Positions 42,644-52,804 of a stretch of DNA of 64,000 nucleotides are shown here, one piece after another. Both the position numbers and the translations under genes were made by a program. The notes beneath the pieces were generated by a model. The model saw only the letters and a list, made by a program, of their open reading frames with translations, searched no databases and was not told the DNA's origin. This DNA is from Chrysogorgia sp. JL179-B06. Its lineage: Eukaryota > Cnidaria > Anthozoa > Scleralcyonacea > Chrysogorgiidae. The DNA is taken from assembly GCA_035772405.1 (NCBI GenBank), contig JAYKKM010000375.1:2508501-2572500 (forward strand). Reading direction: 5' to 3'. The stretch's first letter is position 1. Each line of letters starts with the position of its first letter.

Positions 42644-43066
42644 TACTATCAAATTTTTACTATCGATATTTTTACGTATTTATAAAGCAGAGCTGCTAAA
42701 TATTACTTGGTCGAGACTGTTTTGCGATTCGACGATGGCAAGTATTATTTTTATGACTCCGAAATCTGGAGTTCTTTTGTCCGCCATTAATCGATCATGT
42801 TCCTGACCAGCGTCAGACTCTCAACGCGAAGACTCCACATGTCTAATTCTTCAAGTAAATCCATAGTGATCAAGGTCCTTTTTTCAACTGTTCTTCGTCT
42901 GAAAGGCTGGACATTTCATCTACTTCTCGAAGAAAATAAGAAAACAAGTATCCTCGACTGAAATTCAGCCGTAGCATTAAGAGTCTGAGGTCACAAGCAA
43001 TATTACCTTTTTAAATTGCGGGCTCACTTGGAACACGTTCTTAGTAATGGATGGAGGCTATTTCAG

Positions 43067-43303
43067 ATACAGTAGAGCACCTAGTCACCAGGACTTTGGT
43101 GATTGTTTATATAACATATATGCTTCGTTCTTTAAAAAACCCGCTTTAAATTTCTGTTTAGATTCAGTAATAACCCTGCTTTTAACAACCCTGCTTTTCT
43201 GAATCGAAACAGAAATTTAAAGCGGGGTTTTTAAAGAACGAAGCATATATTTTACATAAACAATCACCAAAGTCCTGGTGACTAGGTGCTCTACCGTATC
43301 TGA
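43067..43303. repeat. Foldback element nested in T3
   Basis: CAGATACAGTAGAGCACCTA and GTCACCAGGACTTTGGTGAT are mirrored at 43240-43303; loop at 43150-43195. Confidence 0.8.
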
Positions 43304-43490
43304 AATAACCTCCACCTTTGTAAGTAGTGATCTCAAAGCTCAAAATACTTTCTTCAAAATACCATTTTTTAGGTTTTTCAATCCTGAAATACTATTCTAT
43401 GCTAAAGAAAATCTAAAAAACGGGGTGGGATTATCATCGTAGTGCCACTTTAAGCTTTACAGGTTTCATTAATTTTTGATATTGTAAATC

Positions 43491-43652
43491 CAGTGTTTCC
43501 ACTTTTCAAGGAAATTTCCTTCCACAGATACGTGACTAGGGGGAGGGGCTTCGAGGAATGAGGGACACAAAGAACTTTTACAAAGAAGGCAAATAATATC
43601 TTACCCCTAGTGACGCATCTGTGGAAGTAAATTTCCTTCCAACGTGGAAACA
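43491..43652. repeat. Palindromic MITE with CAGTGTTTCCAC ends
   Basis: CAGTGTTTCCAC and GGAAATTTCCTTCCACAGAT pair with the right end, GGAAACACTG. The ends look hAT-like but I could not confirm an 8-bp duplication. Confidence 0.65.
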
Positions 43653-43702
43653 CTGTGAATCGTGACATTCTGGTGAAAAAATTAGAATGTATGGTATTCG
43701 TG

Positions 43703-43910
43703 GTATAATTAATAATTGTTTTTTTATTTATTGTATAATATAATCATAAAAATAATCATGAAGTATAAAATCAGATCAGACAAATTTTGTGATCTTCCAT
43801 TCTCAGAAAAACGTTATTTATAATCCTAAAAATATTTATAATCCTAATATTTATAATCCGTTCTTTAAAATGTATTTTAACAAATTAATGTGCACCAGTA
43901 CAATTAATGT
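43703..43910 (+). repeat. ~200-bp direct repeat flanking PLE copy B, left
   Basis: Nearly identical to 44632-44817 (ATCAGATCAGACAAATTTTG, ATTCTCAGAAAAACGTTATT, repeated TATAATCCTA). The sequence derives from the duplicated pentraxin intron (compare 29940-29985). Confidence 0.75.
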
Positions 43911-44049
43911 ACAATAGTTGGTAACTAACAAATAATTTCCCAACGCAACCAGTGATAAATCAGACATAGTTTTGACACTACTCTGGCTTAAAAGTTTTTT
44001 GAACGTAACTTACTCCACCACCTACAAACTCTGAGAACGAAAGTTCGGT

Positions 44050-44452
44050 ATATCGGAACCAATTAAAAGAATCTTAGGTAGTTTCAACGTAAAAGTTGCT
44101 CAAAAACCTTTCTTGACGTTGGGTCATATTTTTGCAAAACCTAAGGATCGTATTGCGAAGGAATAGAGGAAAGGCGCGATGTATTCCATTCCGTGCAATG
44201 ACTGTGATCAGGAGTACATCGGTCAGACTAAACGTCAGTTTCGTACGCGTTTGAAAGAATACCAAAAGGCTGTTTTCTTTTCAAAAAAGGAAAATTCTGC
44301 TTTGATTGCGTGGGAAAATTCAAAAATTATTACCACTAATCCGCTGTACCATCAGAGACGTTGTCTGGAGGCTTGGCATATCAATAGCGCCCATGCCCCA
44401 TTGAATCGCGATGACGGTGGTTTATGTACTAGAAGCTTATTTGCACCTTGTT
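44050..44452 (+). pseudogene. PLE connector and GIY-YIG endonuclease, copy B
   Basis: Conceptual translation gives FNVKVAQKPFLTLGHIFAKP, then a TAG stop in the AKE-RKGA segment (about 44165), then MYSIPCNDCDQEYIGQTKRQ, FRTRLKE and HQRRCLEAWHINSAH. The YSI-YIG core and the Arg of FRTR are intact. A deletion after NSAL and the in-frame stop make it defective. Confidence 0.7.
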
Positions 44453-44511
44453 AATAGATAACGTCATCATCGGTTCTATGAGGGTATAAATAGGATCCTA
44501 ACTTTACAACG

Positions 44512-44560
44512 ATCACCCCTGATGAAGACACTAGATTGGAGTGTCGAAACGTTGGATCAT
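44512..44560 (+). ncRNA. Hammerhead-like motif of PLE copy B
   Basis: CTGATGA, A, GACAC-loop-GTGTC (five perfect pairs), GAAAC, GTT. Relative to copy A one stem position changes from T-G to C-G, keeping the pairing. Same position after the endonuclease. Extra A as in the other copies. Confidence 0.45.
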
Positions 44561-44631
44561 GGACAGTTACTTTTAAGTTACGTTCAAAAAACTTTTTAAA
44601 GCTAGAGTGGCGTCAAAACTATGTCTAGTTG

Positions 44632-44817
44632 ATAACTGTTTTTTTATTTATTGCATAACATAATCATAACATCATGTATAAAATCAGATCAGACAAATTT
44701 TGTGATCTTCCATTCTCAGAAAAACGTTATTTATAATCCTAAAAATATTTATAATCCTAATGTTTATAATCCGTTCTTTAAAACGTATTTTAACAAATTA
44801 ATCTGCACCAGACATTT
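44632..44817 (+). repeat. ~200-bp direct repeat flanking PLE copy B, right
   Basis: See 43703-43910; differences include an ATCATAACATCATG block and a few substitutions. Confidence 0.75.
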
Positions 44818-44895
44818 TTGATGAATGTTTGTAAAATTTATTAATAATTCATGAAGAAAATTCAAAAGAAATTAATATTTATTCAGCATCTTTAA

Positions 44896-45225
44896 AGTGC
44901 CTATGCAATGAAAAATTCTTTTGTAAAATAACTCTTTTGTTTGAAGGAACTCTTGAAATATTAAGATTTGTTTAATATGTAAATGATCATACTTATGACA
45001 TCACAATGCATAATGACTTATTGAAAAATTATGCATATCTTTACCATTATCACATGGAATCGTTTGATTATTTGCATATTTGATGTCATTGGATAGATCC
45101 ACGCACATACACATGCATTTCAAGTGATTCATTACATAATGTCAAGGATATATAAGCGTTTTCAATACGTTATTACGCAGTGTGATGTCATACGTATTTT
45201 ACACGGTAGCCCATCAACCATATAG
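44896..45225. mobile_element. TTAA-type foldback MITE, AGTGCC family, diverged copy
   Basis: Starts AGTGCCTATGC after TTAA (44892-44895). CATAATGACTTATTGAAAAA and GACATCACA pair loosely with 45160-45215. Related to 10001 and 59937. Confidence 0.5.
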
Positions 45226-45325
45226 TTACAATAGTTACATAGTTAAAAAGATAAAATTAAAAGGTTGCTTTTCGTGGGGCTACCTAAATAATCTATATCT
45301 AACTTACAAAATAATTAATTAACGC

Positions 45326-45327
<2 letters not shown>

Positions 45328-45362
<35 letters not shown>

Positions 45363-45480
45363 TATATATATTAAGTATTATTTAGTATATAGTATATATA
45401 GTATATACAGTATATATAGTATATATAGTATATATAGTATATATAGTATATATAGTATTTAGTATATATTAAGTATTAAA
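45328..45480. repeat. TA-rich microsatellite with TATATAGTA steps
   Basis: (TA)n at 45328-45357, followed by about ten repeats of AGTATATAT. Confidence 0.9.
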
Positions 45481-46397
45481 ATAGCTATATAAAATACTAA
45501 AATAATTAAAATAGCCTATCGTTAGTCAGTAACATTTCAGTGACACTATTTGTTACGTTTGTTTGTAGATTGATTATTCCAGATCTTGGCACTAAAACTT
45601 CTCTTCATTGCATTAGTTTGTGGTTTTGATAGCGCCAATACTTGGTTATTATCAGTTAGATTATAAGAAATCCTAAACATGTTTGGGCATATCCTTCGTG
45701 TACTGGACACACAATGGCCACAGACTTCGTCATAGACCCATCAAGGTTATTTTCTAACTAATCTACTTCTAACTTACAAACTAATTAGGACTCACAACAT
45801 GATGATGAAGGACTACAATAATTGAATCCGAACGTTGTTATTGGATGACTGCTTCATTATACAGAAAATACAATACGTTCAGTGACCGTGAAAGTGAACA
45901 ACAACATAGAACAATGACTTTTGGGGACCTTCCAAACCATCCCTCTACTAACTATGGTTTGACCTGGGACAAATGCGTTGTACATTGACTTTACCAAGTC
46001 ATTCGAGACAAATGGTTTGACTCGTCTTAAGATCCCGATTGCTTTTGAGGCATTCTTACTGGCGTTATCAATCAGTTAAATCCAAAAATTTTAAGCGGTT
46101 CTCGCTGTTTGTCGGAGCGCTTTCTTGCTGTCGCGTTTGGGGACCGGTTTACATTGAAATTTGTTGTTTGCCTTCTTAAACGCGTTAACATTTTTCATAT
46201 ATTTATCAGGCTTCACTGAGGTGGAGCATTGTTTTGACAATTGATGGTTCTGACCCTTGCATAATAATAGTTAATGCCAATATGATGCCAACTAGTATCT
46301 TTCTTGTTCAGCCAACGTCGCGCGATCCTCAGGGAACGTATAATTTGCTCTTGTTGTTGGTATTTTTCTTTTCAAGTAGCTATTCTCAGTGGGGATG
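45481..46397. other. No gene; R1 fragment in reverse at 45838-45925
   Basis: ATTGGATGACTGCTTCATTA, TACAGAAAATACAATACGTT and GTGACCGTGAAAGTG are the reverse complement of R1 interior text seen at 59600-59690. Nothing else recognised. Confidence 0.45.
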
Positions 46398-46399
46398 TA

Positions 46400-46713
46400 C
46401 AGGGTGTATAAAAAAAAGCGCAACCTCGGAATTTCCGAAGAAATCCACTGTGTTCTTAAACAAAAAAGATTTTCGCCCTTGGGGCATAACTGTCTAATTA
46501 CAGTACTATACAAACTCGAGCACGTAAAGCAGAATTGAATCGAAATTTATGCATTTAAGTTGTTTATTTATTAGCAATTCAACAGTTATGCCCTTGGAAC
46601 ACGATTAGAAGCTATTTTAAATTCCCTGCAGAGGCCTAAAATATTTTGTGCTAATAAAAACACAGTGGATTTCTTGGGAAATTCCGAGGTTGCTCTTTTT
46701 TTTATACACCCTG
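46400..46713. mobile_element. Complete Tc1/mariner-type MITE
   Basis: CAGGGTGTATAAAAAAAAG and GCAACCTCGGAATTTCC at the left are mirrored at the right, with TA on both sides (46398-46399, 46714-46715). 314 bp, non-coding; arms include AAATCCACTGTGTT. Confidence 0.85.
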
Positions 46714-46715
46714 TA

Positions 46716-47396
46716 GTTCTCACATAATGCCGTGGGGAAGGGAATTGAGCTAATTTAGGCCTGTGAGAGTAGTCTTTTGTTTAAGCTTATTTGCATTGAG
46801 TTCGGCAGGATTGACCTAGGGCTTATTTGATCCTGCCTAACTTCATTCATGAATCAAACCCCTAGGGACCGACTGCAGAATCATTTACATTTCCTCCTCG
46901 TGTTAGCTTTTTGACCATTTCACCGATTCGCACGGAGAAGGAACAACTCTCGTTATTATAGGATTTGTTGTACCATGTGTTGCCAGCTGAGCCTACCAGT
47001 TTTCTCGACCTTTGCCATGGCTCATCCTGTTCTTCTTCAACGTATTGACGACGAAGCCGTTTTGACTGATCTAAGCGAGGTCGAAAGTCAACCCACCGTG
47101 GCAGAAGATCATGTTGCCATCCAACCCGCCATTCAACTGCAACTACAACCACAACCATGAGTACAGCCTGCTCCTGTTCCTCAGGTAAGCTGGGTTTGGG
47201 TGTATCCGGTTTATTCGTTTTCGTACGGGGTTGGTTCTCGTTTGTGTTCTGCCGATTTGTTTCGTTGCGATTGTTGGGTGAAGTTTCATATAAATCCCGA
47301 ATGACGTCACCATAGACTATCGGTAGTAAAATTCGAAATTAAAATCAGCTATTATTTCTAAAATAAAGCATTATCGTAAGAGTTAGTATTAGGTGT
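46716..47396. other. No gene called
   Basis: Overlapping frames on both strands at 46862-47160 lack motifs. On the + strand a good donor (CCTCAG|GTAAGC, 47190) follows, so a short exon of an unknown gene is possible, but I cannot support one. Confidence 0.3.
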
Positions 47397-47445
47397 AGGG
47401 TTGGGGTTAGGGTTAGGGTTATGTTGGGGTTAGGACTATGTTTTA
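47397..47445 (+). repeat. Interstitial telomere-like repeats
   Basis: GGGTTGGGGTTAGGGTTAGG and near variants. Related CCCTAAC runs occur near 12597 and 62262. Confidence 0.7.
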
Positions 47446-47875
47446 AATTCGGGATATTTATATGAAACGTCAGCCCGATTCTTTACCCTCGTTCCGCGTC
47501 ATCGCCCATTCTGTTTGGCTAGTTTGCATAACCGATACTGCCTTAAAAGGAAAACCGATGTTTTCATAGCGACGATTGGTTCATAGTAATCATCATCATA
47601 CCATTTAGCCATCACGGTGTTTGCCCTTGCCATTCCTTCAGTGGTGTGAGTACTCGTTACATTTGTAGTAATTTTAACCGGTAATTAATTACTTTTTTGG
47701 CAAAGCCAATGAAAGAAAAAGGTAATTAATTACAAAACAAAGGAACGCGTTCTTTTGCAGAAGCAAATTACAAATTCCTTTCCTTAAATCTTTCATAAAT
47801 ATAATAAATGTTATTTACCATCGAAAAATTCCTATCGAAAAACGAAAATAACTAAAGTTTGACGTGTAAACGTTC
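47446..47875. other. No gene seen
   Basis: Unremarkable AT-rich sequence. Confidence 0.4.
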
Positions 47876-47879
47876 TTAA

Positions 47880-48451
47880 GCCACTACGATGAAAATTCAC
47901 CCCCGTCTTTTAGATTTTCTTTAGCATTGAATAGTATTTCAGGGTCGAAAGTGATCATCGATGTAAACAAAAACTAAAAAATGGTATTTTGAAGTAAGTA
48001 TTTTGAGCTCTGAAATCACTATTATTTAGGCCACCATTACTAAAAACGTGTTCCAAGTGAGCCCGCAATTTCAAAAGGTAATATTGTTTGTGACGCCAGA
48101 TTCTCAATGCTACGACTGAATTTCGGTCGAGGTTATTTGTTTTCTTGTTTTTTTCGAGAAGTAGATGAAATATCCAGCCTTTCAGGCGAAGAATTTGAAA
48201 AAACGACCTTGATTTACTTGAAGAATTAGCCACGTGGAGTCTTCGCGTTGAGAATTTGACGTCACTTCGTTACGCTGGTCAAGAACATGAACGATTAATG
48301 GGGGACATAACAACTCCAGATTCGGAATCAGAAAAATAATACTTGCCATCGTCGAATCGCAAAACGGTTTCGACCAAGTAATATTTAGCAGCTCTGCTTT
48401 ATAAATACGTAAAATATCGATAGGTAAAAATTTGATCGTATAAGTGGCACC
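47880..48451. mobile_element. TTAA-type MITE, family T3, uninterrupted copy
   Basis: Bordered by TTAA (47876-47879, 48452-48455). GTATTTCAGGGTCGAAAGTG, CGTGTTCCAAGTGAGCCCGC and TCCAGCCTTTCAGGCGAAGA mark the family; copies at 42413 (reverse) and 62957. Confidence 0.8.
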
Positions 48452-48544
48452 TTAAGTACATAGGTATTATGGGCTCATGCTGTGGCTAAAGGCGTTCTTG
48501 AAAATAGAGTAGACCCTGGGGGCTAGGGAGGAGGAGCAGTTGAC

Positions 48545-49000
48545 CTTACAAAAAACCCCAGTACGTATTTTGCCATGTGGATGGTTGCACGCCCAGAGTT
48601 AGCAAGAATTATCGTAGAATTCGGAGCTAATTCGCTCATGGATAACGGGGTCGATAACGAGATCAACTATATGCATCATGAGCAAGGCTTGTCCGCACAG
48701 AAAACATTTCACAAGCAAGTTCAAAGCCTGGTAGAAACAATGACTGAAATGGGCAAACCTTTCACAGATGATTTCCCATTGCTTGTCGCAATTGTACAAA
48801 TGAATCATTTATAACTACCGTGTGCACAATAGAAGAAGTTGGGTCTTCGAAATATGAGAAGTATGTTAAAATTGTGCATGCCAATGACAAAACTGCATCT
48901 ATGTATGACCCATTCGCGAATAATTCTTTAGCACTCTTAAGGTGCCAAACGCCAAATTACAGTGCCAAAAGGCCACCAGGTAGTTATCAGCACTTAAAGT
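48545..49000 (+). pseudogene. Degenerate fragment of a multicopy invertebrate ORF of unknown function
   Basis: Two adjacent frames read WMVARPELARIIVEFGANS, MHHEQGLSAQKTFHKQVQSL, EMGKPFTDDFP, then after a frameshift CTIEEVGSSKYEKYVKIVHA and SMYDPFANNSLALL. I recall this pattern from a family present in many near-identical fragments in cnidarian genomes, likely tied to a mobile element; function unknown. Frame breaks at 48814-48820 and loss of both ends make it a pseudogene. Confidence 0.5.
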
Positions 49001-49002
49001 GA

Positions 49003-49519
49003 TCGTATTGTTAGTTCTCTTCCACTTCGTTTCGCGATTCCGGGTCAGCCAGAATCGAGAAGCGAACGAAGACTTTTTTAAACACGAGAACCAGCCCCAT
49101 CCTCCTTCTCTGTCGGAGTTTGGAAACCTTCATTTTGGCAAGAAGTCAATACTTACTAGGGTGTCTTACAGCCCCTCCAACTTGTTTGTTTTGACAAAGT
49201 TATAGTACTTGCGCTGCCGTTGTTCAATGCCACTACATTTTTACAATATGCTGATAGTCTTTTTGCCTTTCTCAGTTGCATACTTCTAAGAGAGTCGATA
49301 TAGTTTGGAATACATATCGCCCTGATAGTGTTTGTTTGAGTTTGAGTTTAAGAATTTGGTATTGCAGCCTAATTATGGCTGAATTCCACCAAAATTTAAC
49401 TATCATACATTACTTAAAAAGGTTTAAAAACTATTAAAATTACATAATGTTAAAATTACTAAAATTATTACAAAAATTACAATTTACTTTTTTTTTTAAA
49501 TTATAATTTACTTTAAACA
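49003..49519. other. No gene seen
   Basis: AT-rich with a T-run near 49485; nothing recognised. Confidence 0.4.
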
Positions 49520-51275
49520 AGAGAAAATATATGTGTTTTTGGTCTTCTCAGTTTTAACCATTGGTACAGCATATTGTGTACTTCGTCTCAAGTTATATTT
49601 AACATTTCATTCTGATGGAAGTAAGCAGTTTAACTTATGCGACTTATTATTTAAGATATCTCGGAAATGTTTTTTGCAAGCGTTACTAAATGGGCTAAGT
49701 CTAGAGCTTCATCGTAATACGCAATTATGCTCACTTTTGTATCCGTTCGAGCTGATTGCATAGATACTCTGGTAAACTAAAGTGGTATATCTCACAAGCA
49801 TATTCTAACAAAGATCAAATACGTGCAATATATAAATAGCACAGTTCATTTTCACGAACTTTGGCTCGCTTCAACTGAATTAAAAATACATTCGCTTGGA
49901 GGCCTTTGACACAGCATGTGCAATATGATCATTTCACTTCAAATCAGATCTAATTATCATGCCTAAAAGTTTGACATTATCTACGTTCTCCAGAATTTTC
50001 CCATCGATTTCTACTGGAGGCTGGGCATCCTTCTGTTTAATGAAGTCAATTCTTAGTTCCTTTGATTTCGTTGGAATTGGAATTTGTTAACGTTGGCCCA
50101 TTACTGGATCTCATCCACAGCATCTTGGATTGAACTTGGAGAACCTTTCAAAATTGTCTCAGATAGGGTTGTATCGTCAATGTACTTCCAAAGCTTGAAA
50201 TTCAGGACCTACTCGCAAATCATTAATCATCAGTAAAAACAGCCAGTGTTCAAGCTTGCTGCCCTGAGGCACTCCAGCAGGAACACCCCTCCGGTCTGAG
50301 AAGATGTCACTACTCAGTTTGACCCTTTGTTGTCTTCCTATCAAAAATCCATAATCCAGTTCAAAGTGGGAACTGCTAAATGTAGATCTTGCAACTTTCC
50401 TAATAAGCGTCGGTGATCCACAAGATCGAATTGGTTTTACGAAAATCTAAAAGTATAGTTCGGACGGAGGCACTGCTTCCATGCGTAGCTAGCGACCAAT
50501 TATGAATCATAGACAACAAAGCTGAACAGGCCGAGGATTTCTCAAGACCACCAAATTGGTTATTATCAATAACTGACATGATTGCATCCTTCAACGACCT
50601 GTCAATCACAAACTCTTCAGCTACTTTCGCAATTAATAGAGTCAACGAGATAGATCTAAGATCTTTATTTATCTCCTTCACTGGTTTGATCTTTGGGACA
50701 CTCTGGAAGGGGACTGGAAGGGGACTGCTTCGTATTTGTAGGATCTGTTCAAGATGTTCGAGATAGGGTCAGCTAGAATATCAGCATATTCTTTAAGCAG
50801 CCAGCAACCGATTTCATCTGGACCATTCGCCTTGCTCGAATTGAGCTTGCATAACTTGCAGTACACTTCCATGGACATTACTTAAATACAGCGCTGGTCA
50901 TTTAATGAAGTCAATGTTAATTGGTACATAATCTTGCATCACGCTAAGAAATGCATTATTTATTCATTAGCAAGTTCCTGCGCCGAGAGACCATTAAGAC
51001 TGGAAATAGAAGAGCTAGATTTCTGCATGCGGCACAGTTTCTTCACACATTTCCACCATGCCTTGGGATTCTCATATTTTAAATGATGAACTTTCTTCTG
51101 ATAAAATATTGACCGGGCTGATTTGCTATCCCTGTTAACTTTATTGCGATGGTAATTAAACATACTCTTATTGCCATTTGCCAAAGCCTTCTGTCTCTTG
51201 TTAATCAAATCCCTTAAAAGAGAAGTTATCCAGGGTGGGTCTTGACTGGATATTTGGATAAATTTTATGGGCATA
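49520..51275 (-). pseudogene. LINE ORF2 remnant (CR1/L2-like reverse transcriptase), 3' part
   Basis: On the - strand from 51275: SSQDPPWITSLLRDLINKRQ and NPKAWWKCVKKL (linker), KLNSSKANGPDEIGCWLLKE and KEINKDLRSISLTLLIAKVA (RT blocks 1-2), NQFGGLEKSSACSALLSMIH, TILLDFRK (catalytic block A), GVPAGVPQGS-like block B, and at 49533-49790 CKKHFRDILNNKSHKLN. Several stops and frameshifts. The coding sequence continues, across the Gypsy insertion, into 58491-58615. Confidence 0.8.
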
Positions 51276-52094
51276 TGTTACACAGGTTCTTGGTATTTCA
51301 CATATTGTAATAATAAAGATAGAAGAACGTGGCTATTATTATAAGTAATACAATGGTTTTTAAGAATATAGTGATTAAATCTCCCGCAAACCGAGGAATG
51401 TTTGTGAAAGTCCCGAGGGAAAGCATGAGGGCGAAGCCCGAAGGCGTCCCGAGGGACTTTCACAAACATTCCGCGGTTTGCGGGAGATTTGATCACTATA
51501 TTCTTAAAAACCATTGTATTAGTTTGTAATACCATGATGACCGAGGTGAAACTAGTGTTTTCATTGTACAAAACTGATTGATAGTAGGAGTATTGTGTAA
51601 TACAATGCATGATCAGTGATGTATTCAACAATTTTCCATTGTAGGAAATTAATATAATTGTGTGAAATGTTTAGTGAAAAGTGAATATTAATAAGTCGAG
51701 TAATTAACACTTTATCTTACTGTCATTAACATTGTAGTGCAATTATTTTGTTTGTTGTGTAAAACGTATTAACAAAACTCTTTGTCGTGTCTTTGAATTT
51801 TGGCTCATGAATTTTAATCAGGGAGAAATTAGAAATCTGCCCGGCTTTGCCGGGAGATTTAGAGATCTCCCCGCTAAAGCCGGGAATATCGTGATTAAAC
51901 CACCCGGCGAGAACAAAAGAACCCGAGGTCATCATGGTATTATCACTTTTATTTAGTTTTTAACGGGGAAATCTCGCCCGAATACAATATATTCTTTTCG
52001 CCTTTTTCAACAACATGCTCTTTTCTGCGCCTACGGTCGTTATGTCCGTAACCGATATACTTAGTGTTATCTACATAAAATATCTCATCTTACA
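51276..52094 (-). repeat. 3' LTR of the Gypsy element, split by an insertion
   Basis: The two parts, 51276-51340 and about 51938-52094, together match the 5' LTR with about three differences in 215 bp. On the - strand the LTR begins TGTAAGATGAG and ends GTGTAACA. Confidence 0.9.
51341..51937. mobile_element. R4-related foldback nested in the 3' LTR
   Basis: Insert bounded by TATTAT copies of the LTR text. Left part is a ~170-bp palindrome (AATACAATGGTTTTTAAGAA, CCCGCAAACCGAGGAATGTT mirrored to 51518); the remainder has GTAATACCATGATGACCGAG and ends GAGGTCATCATGG, as in R4 at 17810-18060. Confidence 0.75.
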
Positions 52095-52103
52095 CTCTCC
52101 CCC
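52095..52103 (-). other. Polypurine tract of the Gypsy element
   Basis: On the - strand GGGGGAGAG lies directly against the 3' LTR start TGTAAG, the expected plus-strand primer site. Confidence 0.75.
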
Positions 52104-52411
52104 TGTTCAAATAAATGGCATCCTTGACATTTCTACGATCTCAGAAGATCTAAAGTTATAAATCAGTTCCGAATGTTCCAGTCTTCTGACATTTGTTCCA
52201 TTACGGTAGAGCAATGGTTGGGTTGATCAGGCCCTCCCGCTGTCATTTCTTCTTTCACCGTCTGATTTAAACATACAAAGTATCTTAAATGATACTGCTA
52301 AAAGTTAGGATTGTAGCAATCTGTAAAAGTGAAGCCAATCCAAGTTTTTTTGTTTTTTTTCGTTTCTATAACACTAACAGTAACATGAATCTTTAAGATA
52401 ACGTTCTTGTC

Positions 52412-52804
52412 CTACCATGGCATTTTAAACACAGGGTAGTTCCAGGGTATCGGGATTTGAAAGGGAATTGGGATTTGATAGGGTTGGGGTTCTGGTTGAT
52501 GGTATGGGAATTGGGGTATTTGTTGGTTGAATGGCATAATTACTGCTCCACAATAACAACAGGCTGAGTGTCCTGGCGCATAATATGTAAGGCGTTGTGG
52601 AACTTGTCTATTTCTTCGAGGAAGAGGAATGCGATTATTCCCAATGGGTTTTTCCATACCGGGTACAGGTACATCTTCAGGTACAGGTAAATCTTCAGGT
52701 ACAGGTAAATCTTCAGGTACAGGTAAATCTTCAGGTACAGGTACATCTAATGTTTCTTCAGTTTCTTCTTGTATCTCGCCAGTTTCCGTTGGTTGTTGTT
52801 CCAC
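52412..52804 (-). pseudogene. Gypsy polyprotein tail, Pro-rich repeats and CxxC
   Basis: Continues the integrase frame after a frameshift near 52805. It has four and a half copies of a PVPEDL repeat (18-bp DNA unit), a basic block (PLPRRNRQVPQRL), CCYCG and a Pro/Gln-rich end. Similar tails cap some cnidarian Gypsy polyproteins as I recall them; role unknown. The + strand frames across the repeat are shadows. Confidence 0.6.

Larger units (their letters stand above)
42413..43449. mobile_element. TTAA-type MITE, family T3, with two nested elements
   Basis: AGTGGTACTA at one end and CATCGTAGTGCCACT at the other are bordered by TTAA (42409-42412, 43450-43453). The body, in reverse, matches 47880-48451 and 62957-63501. 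It is split by an EnSpm-type MITE and a foldback. Confidence 0.75.
43925..44628 (+). mobile_element. Penelope-like remnant with inverted ends, copy B
   Basis: CATAGTTTTGACACTACTCT and AAAAGTTTTTTGAACGTAAC at the left are mirrored at 44578-44625. Longer coding part than copy A. Flanked by ~200-bp direct repeats rather than a short target duplication. Confidence 0.65.

Noticed and set aside
46862..47160. Overlapping 98-codon - and 61-codon + frames
   Set aside because: Neither has a recognisable domain; the Gln/Pro and Val runs are low complexity. The + donor at 47190 is suggestive but not enough.
47397..47445. Chromosome end from TTAGGG-like repeats
   Set aside because: Only a few imperfect repeats, with unique sequence on both sides.
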